A stretch of 64,000 nucleotides of DNA, taken from assembly GCF_014199525.1 (NCBI RefSeq), contig NZ_JACHNU010000002.1, positions 230,147 through 294,146 on the forward strand, read 5' to 3'. This stretch comes from Conexibacter arvalis. GTDB taxonomy: Bacteria; Actinomycetota; Thermoleophilia; Solirubrobacterales; Solirubrobacteraceae. The notes beneath the pieces are model-generated. The model was given only the letters and a program-made list of their open reading frames with translations. It did no database searches and was not told the DNA's origin. Of the stretch, positions 58,198 through 64,000 are shown in pieces. The position numbers and the translations under genes are program-made. Within the stretch, counting starts at the first letter, position 1. Each line of letters opens with the position of its first letter.

Positions 58198-58877
58198 CAC
58201 AGCACCTTGAACTTCGCGAACGCCGCCTCCATCGAGAGGCCGGTGCTCAGCTCGCCGCGCATCGTCGACTCCGTCGCGCGCTTCTCCTCCGCGAGCGCGA
58301 GGACCTCGGCGACGCGTTCGGCGGGAACGACGACCACGCCGTCGATGTCGGCCACGACGCAGTCGCCCGGGCGGACCGTCACGCCGCCGCAGTCGACCGG
58401 CACCGCGATCTCCTCGACGTCGACCCGACCGTAGCTGTCGCGCGGGTCGAGGCCGCGCACGAACGAGGGGAACCCCATGTCGATGAGCGCGTTCGCGTCG
58501 CGCGCGCACGAGTCGGCGACCACGCCGGCCGCACCGCGGAAGCGCGAGGCCGATGCCAGCAGCTCGCCCCAGAACGCCGCGCCGTCGCTCTCGGAGACGA
58601 CCATCACGTCCCCTGGCTGAAGCGCGTCGACCGCGGCGATCTCCATCTTGTACGCATCGCTGAAGTCCGCGGGCGGCGCGTCGACCGCGACGACCTTCAC
58701 CGTCGCGGCGTAGCCCGCCACGCGAAAGCCCGGCGTCAGAGGACGGATGCGCGCGTCCATCACCATGTCGGTGACGCCCAGCCGGTCGAGGCAGTCCGAT
58801 GCCAGCGCCGCACCGAGCTCGGCCAGCCGGTTCACCGCCTCGAGGTCGCGTCCGTCCGTCCGCTGTCGTGCACTCAC
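58197..58877 (-). CDS. RraA-family protein (HMG/CHA aldolase-like)
   Basis: 226 residues from a GTG, with AAGGAG ten bases before it. The family pattern is seen in LAELGAALASDCLDRLGVTD (substrate-binding Asp), LQPGDVMVVSESDGAAFWGE, GAAGVVADSCARDANALIDM (the usual DG-x-x-RD motif reads DSCARD) and VRPGDCVVADIDGVVVVPAE. RraA-fold enzymes of this size are usually class II aldolases for 4-hydroxy-4-methyl-2-oxoglutarate-like substrates rather than RNase E inhibitors. It begins a two-gene unit with the SDR. Confidence 0.85.
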   Translation of the reverse strand: MSARQRTDGRDLEAVNRLAELGAALASDCLDRLGVTDMVMDARIRPLTPGFRVAGYAATVKVVAVDAPPADFSDAYKMEIAAVDALQPGDVMVVSESDGAAFWGELLASASRFRGAAGVVADSCARDANALIDMGFPSFVRGLDPRDSYGRVDVEEIAVPVDCGGVTVRPGDCVVADIDGVVVVPAERVAEVLALAEEKRATESTMRGELSTGLSMEAAFAKFKVL

Positions 58878-58993
58878 GCTTCGTCGTCTCCTTGATCGCC
58901 GTCCCAGACCCTTGCGAGTCCCCTGTCGCGCGTCGCTCTCGCCGACGCGGTGCGTCGCCAGCATACATCGACTATCCTCACTAGACAAGACAG
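58878..58993. promoter_or_regulatory. Divergent promoter region between the RraA and SMP-30 genes
   Basis: On the minus strand, TTGTCT (58988-58983) and TATGCT (58965-58960) are separated by exactly 17 bp, a good sigma-70-type promoter for the RraA/SDR unit. The stretch 58960-59010 is much less GC-rich than its surroundings. AGATG-GTTT-CATCT forms a small palindrome over the SMP-30 start codon and may be an operator. The plus-strand promoter is unclear; TATCCT at 58973-58978 could be its -10. Confidence 0.55.
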
Positions 58994-59914
58994 ATGGTTT
59001 CATCTAACGAGACTTCTCCGACAACCGAAGCCTCCCTCTTCTCCCACGCCGAGGCGCTCGTCGGCGAGGCTCCGCTGTGGGACCCGCGCGCCGGGTGCCT
59101 GTGGTGGACCGATCTCGCGCGCGGTCGGCTGCACGTGAGCGACGCGCGCGGCCACGCGATCGCGACGCGAACGCTCGGCACGTGGATCGGCGGCATCGCG
59201 CTCGACGGCGCGGGCGGGATCGTCGCCGCGGTCGACGACGGCGTCTGGAGCGTCCGCGGGGAGCGGGTCGAGCAGCGCGCCGCGCTCGAGCTCGACGCGC
59301 GGGCGGAGCGGGTCAACGACGCCGCGTGCGACCCGTACGGGCGCCTCTGGGTCAGCGTCGTCGGCACCGAGCCGCGGCGGGAGCCCGGCTCGCTCCACGT
59401 CGTGGAGCGCGGTGAGGCGCGTCGCGTGCTCGAGGGGCTCGCCTTCCCGAACGGCGTCGACTGGAGCCCGGACGGGTCGGCGATGTACGTCGCCGAGAGC
59501 GACGCCCGCCGGATCAGCCGCTTCGAGGTCGACCGCGTGCGGGGCCGCCTGGGGGCGCGCTCCACGTTCGTCCGGCTGCCCGACGACGACGGCCTGCCCG
59601 ACGGGCTCGCGGTCGACGCGACGGGAGCGCTGTGGGTGGCGGTGTGGGGCGCCGGCGAGGTCCGCCGCTATTCGCCCGCCGGCCGTCAGATCGCCGTCGT
59701 CTCCTGCCCGGCGCCGCAGGTCAGCAGCTGCGCGCTCGGCGGACCGGCAGGTCGCACGCTGTACGTGACGAGCGCGACGCAGGGCATGACCGCCGGCGAG
59801 CGCTCGGCCCACCCCTTGGCCGGCTCGGTGTTCGCGGCGCGAGCACCGGCCGCCGGCCTCGTTCCACGCCCCTACCGCGATCCGAAAGGAAGCGCCGATG
59901 CCCAACTGCGGTGA
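58994..59914 (+). CDS. SMP-30/gluconolactonase-family lactonase
   Basis: 306 residues forming a six-bladed propeller. Metal ligands are recognisable: Glu in ALVGEAPLWDPRAGCLWWTD, Asn in ERVNDAACDPYGRLWVS, Asn in LAFPNGVDWSPDGSAMYVAE, and Asp in GLPDGLAVDATGALWVAVWG. The family hydrolyses aldonolactones using Ca2+ or Zn2+. The start codon lies within the AT-richer promoter segment, so the mRNA may have a very short leader. It is followed 27 bp later by the alcohol dehydrogenase gene; together they could oxidise a sugar to its lactone and open it. Confidence 0.9.
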   Translation: MVSSNETSPTTEASLFSHAEALVGEAPLWDPRAGCLWWTDLARGRLHVSDARGHAIATRTLGTWIGGIALDGAGGIVAAVDDGVWSVRGERVEQRAALELDARAERVNDAACDPYGRLWVSVVGTEPRREPGSLHVVERGEARRVLEGLAFPNGVDWSPDGSAMYVAESDARRISRFEVDRVRGRLGARSTFVRLPDDDGLPDGLAVDATGALWVAVWGAGEVRRYSPAGRQIAVVSCPAPQVSSCALGGPAGRTLYVTSATQGMTAGERSAHPLAGSVFAARAPAAGLVPRPYRDPKGSADAQLR

Positions 59915-59941
59915 TCGTCCCTCTCGACCGTCGTCGATGCG

Positions 59942-60973
59942 ATGAAGGCGGTCGTCCTCGCGGCTCCCGGCCAGATCGAGGTGCGAACGCTGCCCGATCC
60001 GGCGCCCGCGCGCGACCAAGTGGTCGTCCGCGTCCACGCGTGCGGCATCTGCGGCAGCGATCTGCAGCTCGTCGACGGAACCCTTGCCGGCGCAGCCTAC
60101 CCCTTCGTCCCCGGGCACGAGCTCGCCGGCGAGGTGGTGGCCGTCGGCGCCGACGTCGCCGACCTGCGCGTCGGCGACCGCGTCGCGGCCGATCCGTCGC
60201 TGCCGTGCGGCACCTGCGCGCCGTGCCGCCGCGGGGCCGTCAACCTCTGCCGGCGCTTCGGCGTGATCGGCGCCAGCGTCGACGGCGGCTTCGCCGAGTA
60301 CGTCGCGCTGCCGGCCCGCAACGCCTACGTCCTGCCCGAGCAGGTCTCCTACGCCGCCGGTGCGCTGCTGGAGCCGTTCGCGTGCGTCGTGCACGGCTTC
60401 CAGCGGCTCGCGCCGCCGGCCGGCAGCGCCTTCCTCGTCGTCGGGGCGGGAGCGATCGGCCTGATGCTGCTCGAGCTCGCGCTGCGAACGGCGCCCGCGG
60501 AGGTCGTGGCGGTCGAACGCCACGCCGAGCGGCGAGCGGTCGCGGAGCGGCTCGGGGCGCGCGCTCACGCGACCGTCGCGGAGGCGCTCGCGACGCGGCC
60601 GGAGGGCTTCGACTGCGTCGTCGACGCGACGGGCGTCCCTGCCGCCGTCGAGGAGGCGTTCGACACCGTCGCGCCCGGCGGCCGGCTGCTGCTGTTCGGG
60701 GTCGCGCGCGCGAGCGACCGGGTGCGCCTGGCGCCGTACCGCATCTATCGCGACGAGATCACGGTGCTCGGCTCGATGTCGGTCGGCCATGCGTTCGCGC
60801 CGGCGCTCGAGCTCGTGGCCGGCGGCGCGTTCGAGCTCGAGCGGCTCGTCACGCACACGGTCGGGCTGGAAGGCTTCGCGGAGGCGGTCGAGCTCCTGCG
60901 CCGTGGCGAGGCGCTCAAGACGCACGTCATCCCGTCGCTCGTCGACGGCAGCGGCGCCGCATCGGCGCGCTGA
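59942..60973 (+). CDS. Zinc-dependent alcohol/sorbitol-type dehydrogenase
   Basis: 343 residues of the medium-chain dehydrogenase family. Catalytic zinc ligands: Cys in ACGICGSDLQ and His-Glu in FVPGHELAGEV. Structural zinc: CGTCAPCRRGAVNLC, the four-Cys lobe. The Rossmann motif is LVVGAGAIGLMLLELALR, and a GARAHATVAEAL segment follows; a Glu after the second strand (VAVERH) points toward NAD. It closely resembles polyol and sugar dehydrogenases (sorbitol or threonine dehydrogenase-like). A strong terminator follows at 60991. Confidence 0.9.
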   Translation: MKAVVLAAPGQIEVRTLPDPAPARDQVVVRVHACGICGSDLQLVDGTLAGAAYPFVPGHELAGEVVAVGADVADLRVGDRVAADPSLPCGTCAPCRRGAVNLCRRFGVIGASVDGGFAEYVALPARNAYVLPEQVSYAAGALLEPFACVVHGFQRLAPPAGSAFLVVGAGAIGLMLLELALRTAPAEVVAVERHAERRAVAERLGARAHATVAEALATRPEGFDCVVDATGVPAAVEEAFDTVAPGGRLLLFGVARASDRVRLAPYRIYRDEITVLGSMSVGHAFAPALELVAGGAFELERLVTHTVGLEGFAEAVELLRRGEALKTHVIPSLVDGSGAASAR

Positions 60974-60990
60974 CGGCAACCGTTCGAGCG

Positions 60991-61026
60991 CGACGGGGGC
61001 GGGGCCGTCCGGCCCCGCCCCCGTCG
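60991..61026. terminator. Bidirectional terminator, perfect 16-bp GC stem
   Basis: Arms at 60991-61006 and 61011-61026 are complementary at all 16 positions around the tetraloop GTCC; the left arm begins CGACGGGGGCGGGGCC. It lies between the convergent alcohol dehydrogenase gene and the sugar-binding protein gene. A following T-run is absent, as is usual in this genome. Confidence 0.88.
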
Positions 61027-61073
61027 TCTCGCGGCAGCTCATCCGCCCGGCGTCTGCCCGGCGGCCGGCCCCC

Positions 61074-62105
61074 TCAGCACTTGTCGACGTAGAGGTATCT
61101 GGCGACCTCGGGATCGTCGACGTTCTCTCTCGTCGCGATCACCGGCGGCACGAGCACGTCTCTCTCCAACTCGGCTCTGTCGAGCTCGCCGCGGAGCACG
61201 CCGACGAGGTTCTTGATCCCGTCGTAGCCGAGCTGGTAGGGCTTCTGCACGACGAGCGCGGCGTAGGTGCCGTCCTTGAGCCCGCGCACCTGCTGCGGTC
61301 CCGCGTCGTAGGAGATCAGCTGCACCTCTCCCCTCTTGCCGGTCGACAGCAGGGCGCTGGCCGCGCCGACGCCGCTCGCCTCGTTCGTCGTGTAGATGCC
61401 GCGCAGGTCGGGGTTGGCGCGGACGGCGGCCGCCACCTGCGAGGCGGCTCTGTTCTGATCGGCCGTCTGGTTGTACTGGACCTCGAGCAGCTCGATCTCG
61501 GGGTGGTTGGCCTCGATCTCCTGCTGGAAGCCCTCGACGCGCTGCTGGTTGCCGGTCACCGCGGGGTTGAGCCCGATGATCTGGACCTTGCCCCCTCTCG
61601 GGCCGATCGCTCTGGCCATCGCTCTCGCCGCCAGTCTGCCGGCGGTGATGTTGTCGGTGATGATCGTCTGCGGCGTGATCGGGGGCTCCAGCGTCGCGTC
61701 CACCGCGATGACCTCGACGTCGCGGTTCATCGCGGTGCGGATCGGCTGGCCCATCGCGCGTGGATCGGTCGGCACGACGACCATGCCGTCGATGCCGCGC
61801 TGGACCGCCCCCTGGACGAGCGGCGTCTGCGCGGACGGGTTGAACTGCGGCGGGTCCTGCACCGACAGCTCGACGCCGCCCAGCTCCCTTGCCGCGTCCT
61901 CGGCGCCGCAGCGCATCGACGTGTAGAAGGCGAGCCCACGCAGGCCCGTGATCAGCGCGACCCTGACCTCCTCGCCTCCGCCGGGGCCGCCCGCGCTCGT
62001 CGCGCCGCCGTCGCCGTCAGAGCCGCATGCCGCCAGCGGCACGCCGAGGGCCGCGATCGCGAGCACGCCGGCGCAGCGGGTGCGCCACCCACCGTTGAGA
62101 TACAT
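61074..62105 (-). CDS. Sugar ABC transporter substrate-binding lipoprotein
   Basis: 343 residues. Signal peptide with lipobox: AGVLAIAALGVPLAACGS, Cys near residue 27, then a Gly-rich linker. The mature part has the periplasmic-binding type I fold (ribose/galactose type): VRVALITGLRGLAFYTSMRC, VQGAVQRGIDGMVVVPTDPR, VIAVDATLEPP and GIYTTNEASGVGAASALLST, with YDAGPQQVRGLKDGTYAALV and QKPYQLGYDGIKNLV near the end. It captures a sugar for the permease and ATPase encoded upstream on the same strand; a 72-bp gap separates it from the permease gene. AGA codons are unusually common in this gene. Confidence 0.92.
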   Translation of the reverse strand: MYLNGGWRTRCAGVLAIAALGVPLAACGSDGDGGATSAGGPGGGEEVRVALITGLRGLAFYTSMRCGAEDAARELGGVELSVQDPPQFNPSAQTPLVQGAVQRGIDGMVVVPTDPRAMGQPIRTAMNRDVEVIAVDATLEPPITPQTIITDNITAGRLAARAMARAIGPRGGKVQIIGLNPAVTGNQQRVEGFQQEIEANHPEIELLEVQYNQTADQNRAASQVAAAVRANPDLRGIYTTNEASGVGAASALLSTGKRGEVQLISYDAGPQQVRGLKDGTYAALVVQKPYQLGYDGIKNLVGVLRGELDRAELERDVLVPPVIATRENVDDPEVARYLYVDKC

Positions 62106-62177
62106 CCTGACCTCCGGTTTGATTGACCGTCGGCGGCCGCCCGGAAGGGGCGCGGCCGCCGACGCGATCTGGTTGCG

Positions 62178-63242
62178 TCAGTTGAAGCGGGATCGGCGAA
62201 GCTGATCGAGCCAGACGGCCAGGATCAGGATCACTCCGACGACCACCAGCTGGTAGAAGGAGACGACGTCGAGGATCACGAGCCCGGTCGCGAGCACGAC
62301 CGGGATCAGCGCGCCGAGCACCGCGCCGCCGACCGAGGCGCGGCCGCCGAAGAGGCTGGTCCCGCCGATGACGGTCGCGGCGAACGCGGCCAGCGCGTCG
62401 GTCTGGTGCCCTTCGAGGTTGGTCGTCCCGAAGCGCGCGAGATCGACGATGCCGGCGATCCCGGCGAGCACGCCCATCAACACGAACAGCGAGACGATGT
62501 GGCGGTCGACCGGCACGTTCGCGCGCCGAGCCGCCTCCTCGGAGGAGCCGATCGCGAGCGTGCGCATGCCGAAGCGGGTCTTGGTCAGCACGAACCACAT
62601 CGCCGCCGCGACGATCGCGGCGAGGAAGACCGGCAGCGGGATCCCGGCCAGCTTGCTGCCGGCGAAGTCGGTCTGCAGCTGCTGCGGCACGTTCGGGACG
62701 TTGACGCCGTTGGTCACGATCAGCGCGATCCCGTTGAAGATCCCCATCGTCGCGAGCGTGACGATGAAGGAGTTCAGCTTCAGGCGCGTGACGATCAGGC
62801 CGTTGACCGCGCCGAGCAGCGCACCGCAGGCGATGCCGGCGGCGACGCCGCCCGCGATCCCCAGCGCGAGGTTCGGGTACACGCCCGCGGCGACCTCCTC
62901 CGCGCTGCCCGCCAGGGCCGTCGTGACCTTCGCCGACACGATCGAGCAGAGCAGCAGGCTCGAGCCGATCGACAGGTCGAGGAGGCCCGCGCCGAGGATG
63001 AACGTCGCGCCGACCGCGAGGATCACGGCGATCACCGAGTTGACCGCCATGTCGCTGATGTTGTCGGCGCGCAGGAAGACGCCGTCCGACAGCGCGCCGA
63101 ACAGCAGGATGATCGCGAGCAGCGCGACCGCCACCCACAGCGTCGTCGAGCGCACCGTGCGGCCCAGCGCCGTCTGCTGCGCGGCGGCGGCGACCCGCGG
63201 GTCGACGTCGCCGAGGGCCGCCAGCTCTCTCACTGAATTCAC
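62178..63242 (-). CDS. Ribose-type ABC transporter permease
   Basis: 354 residues from a GTG that overlaps the ATPase stop. About ten hydrophobic helices; characteristic pieces are GATFILGAGLLDLSIGSSLL (the D-L-S-V-G-type motif of the RbsC family), LGAVNGLIVTRLKLNSFIVT, LATMGIFNGIALIVTNG, RTLAIGSSEEAARRANVPVD (EAA-like loop) and FAATVIGGTSLFGGRASVGG. This is a monosaccharide permease of the RbsC/XylH type. The substrate is not determined; the neighbouring oxidative enzymes suggest a sugar or polyol. Confidence 0.93.
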   Translation of the reverse strand: MNSVRELAALGDVDPRVAAAAQQTALGRTVRSTTLWVAVALLAIILLFGALSDGVFLRADNISDMAVNSVIAVILAVGATFILGAGLLDLSIGSSLLLCSIVSAKVTTALAGSAEEVAAGVYPNLALGIAGGVAAGIACGALLGAVNGLIVTRLKLNSFIVTLATMGIFNGIALIVTNGVNVPNVPQQLQTDFAGSKLAGIPLPVFLAAIVAAAMWFVLTKTRFGMRTLAIGSSEEAARRANVPVDRHIVSLFVLMGVLAGIAGIVDLARFGTTNLEGHQTDALAAFAATVIGGTSLFGGRASVGGAVLGALIPVVLATGLVILDVVSFYQLVVVGVILILAVWLDQLRRSRFN

Positions 63243-64000
63243 TGTGTCACCTCCGCGCCCAGCATCAGGCGCAAGACCTCGTCGACGTTCGTCTTCTCGC
63301 TCTCGAGCGTCACCAGCACGCGGCCGTGGCGCATGATCGCGATGCGATCCGCGAGCGAGACGATGTTCGGGATGTCGTGCGAGACGACCACCACGGCGAG
63401 CCCGCGCGCAGCCGTCGCCTTGATCGTGTCGTAGACGATCGCGGTCTGACGGGCGCCGAGCGCCGCCGTCGGCTCGTCCATGACGACCGCCGTCGTCGCC
63501 CACATCACCGCTCGCGCGATCGCGACCGCCTGCCGCTGTCCGCCGGACAGATCCCGGACCGGCCGCGAGACCGACGGGATCGTGACGCCGAGGTCGTCGA
63601 GCGCCTGCTCGGCGCGACGTCTCATCTCCCCGCGCGCGAGCAGCCCGATGCGGCGCCCGATGCCGCCAAGGAGCTGCTCCCGTCCGAGGAAGACGTTCTC
63701 CAGCGCCGACAGGTCGGGCGCCTGCGCGAGATCCTGGTAGACGGTGAAGATGCCGCGCCGCTGCGCGTCGGCGACCGACGCGATCTCCGCGCTGGCGCCG
63801 TCGATGACGATCTCGCCCGACGTCGGCACGACGTTGCCGGAGAGCGCCTTCATGAGCGTCGACTTGCCGGCGCCGTTGTCGCCGACGACCGCCAGCACCT
63901 CGCCAGCGCGGATCTGCAGCGTGGCGCCGCGCAGGGCCTGGATGTGCCCGAAGCTCTTGGTGATGTCTCGCAGCTCGATCGCGTGCGCACGCGCGGTGGA
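63239..64000 (-). CDS. Sugar ABC transporter ATPase, 5' end outside window
   Basis: The frame is open to the last base, so the start lies beyond 64000; 253 residues are visible, beginning with the ELRDITKSFGHIQAL strand. Walker A is VVGDNGAGKSTLMKAL, the Q-loop lies in FTVYQDLAQAPDLSALENVF, the signature is DLSGGQRQAVAIARAV, Walker B is AVVMDEPTAALG and the H-loop His is in VVVVSHD. The protein ends after one ABC domain (RLMLGAEVTQ), so it is the single-domain FrcA-type rather than the duplicated RbsA type. It energises the importer below. Confidence 0.93.
   Translation of the reverse strand, partial: STARAHAIELRDITKSFGHIQALRGATLQIRAGEVLAVVGDNGAGKSTLMKALSGNVVPTSGEIVIDGASAEIASVADAQRRGIFTVYQDLAQAPDLSALENVFLGREQLLGGIGRRIGLLARGEMRRRAEQALDDLGVTIPSVSRPVRDLSGGQRQAVAIARAVMWATTAVVMDEPTAALGARQTAIVYDTIKATAARGLAVVVVSHDIPNIVSLADRIAIMRHGRVLVTLESEKTNVDEVLRLMLGAEVTQ

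Noticed and set aside
54157-58434. 1425-codon open frame on the plus strand opposite fdhA
   Set aside because: It is an antisense shadow created by high GC third positions; the minus strand has clear domains and motifs throughout.
1-64000. tRNA, rRNA, integrase, transposase or phage genes
   Set aside because: None recognised on either strand; gene content and composition look chromosomal and uniform.

Overview
The window is about 73-75% G+C (estimated by eye) and comes from a high-GC actinobacterium. Gene content (DivIVA-like protein, UPF0104/MMPL membrane proteins, menaquinone-type cytochrome bc complex, CtaG, many SDRs and TetR regulators) and the style of the proteins suggest a soil Thermoleophilia such as Conexibacter or Solirubrobacter. 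That placement is inference. No rRNA, tRNA, CRISPR array, integrase or insertion sequence was seen. About 60 protein genes fill nearly all of the sequence, with only short intergenic gaps.

Layout. 1-5.8 kb: the end of a CrtI-like oxidoreductase, a HAD hydrolase, a small Usp-like protein, and a three-gene operon (AidB-like acyl-CoA dehydrogenase, enoyl-CoA hydratase, TetR) preceded by two copies of a palindromic operator. 6-11.7 kb: a baeRF/Vms1-like protein, an AraC plus VOC pair, a DivIVA-like coiled-coil protein, a GyrI-like protein, MetF and a DUF5996 protein. 11.7-20.9 kb: a TetR/MMPL exporter module with shared operators, an AI-2E-family permease, a P450, an SDR, a flippase-like protein and a YqeY protein. 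20.9-29.8 kb: secreted or lipoprotein hypotheticals, a large FG-GAP/ASH lipoprotein, an unusual FAD reductase, a PAP2 phosphatase and a Crp/Fnr regulator. 29.9-39.4 kb: an SDR, TPP-enzyme, enolase-superfamily and FAD/Fe-S oxidase operon, convergent with a GH15 glucoamylase and SatP acetate transporter pair. 39.6-43.2 kb: a tightly coupled acyl-CoA dehydrogenase, PhnD-like protein and TusA/ferritin-like trio of unknown purpose.

The centre of interest is 43.2-57.2 kb on the minus strand: a nearly unbroken run of stop/start-overlapping genes. It encodes a formate dehydrogenase (catalytic subunit, four-cluster Fe-S subunit, NrfD anchor), a PRC/ferritin-like protein, an unknown membrane protein, cytochrome oxidase subunits II and I, a small membrane subunit, CtaG, and a cytochrome bc complex (diheme cytochrome c, Rieske, cytochrome b). 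Together this is a formate to menaquinone to cytochrome c to O2 chain in one transcription unit. The catalytic FDH subunit is a selenoprotein: an in-frame UGA at codon 187 is followed by a 7-bp stem capped by a GGUCU loop, matching a bacterial SECIS. The oxidase subunit I keeps all heme and copper ligands but carries substitutions at the classical D- and K-channel residues.

57.4-64 kb: a carbohydrate-acid locus with RraA-like and SDR genes diverging from an SMP-30 lactonase and zinc alcohol dehydrogenase, then a convergent ribose-type ABC importer (binding lipoprotein, permease, ATPase running off the end). A perfect 16-bp stem terminator separates the two.

A genome-wide quirk visible here is the repeated expansion of GC-rich tandem repeats inside coding regions (N-termini, linkers and tails).
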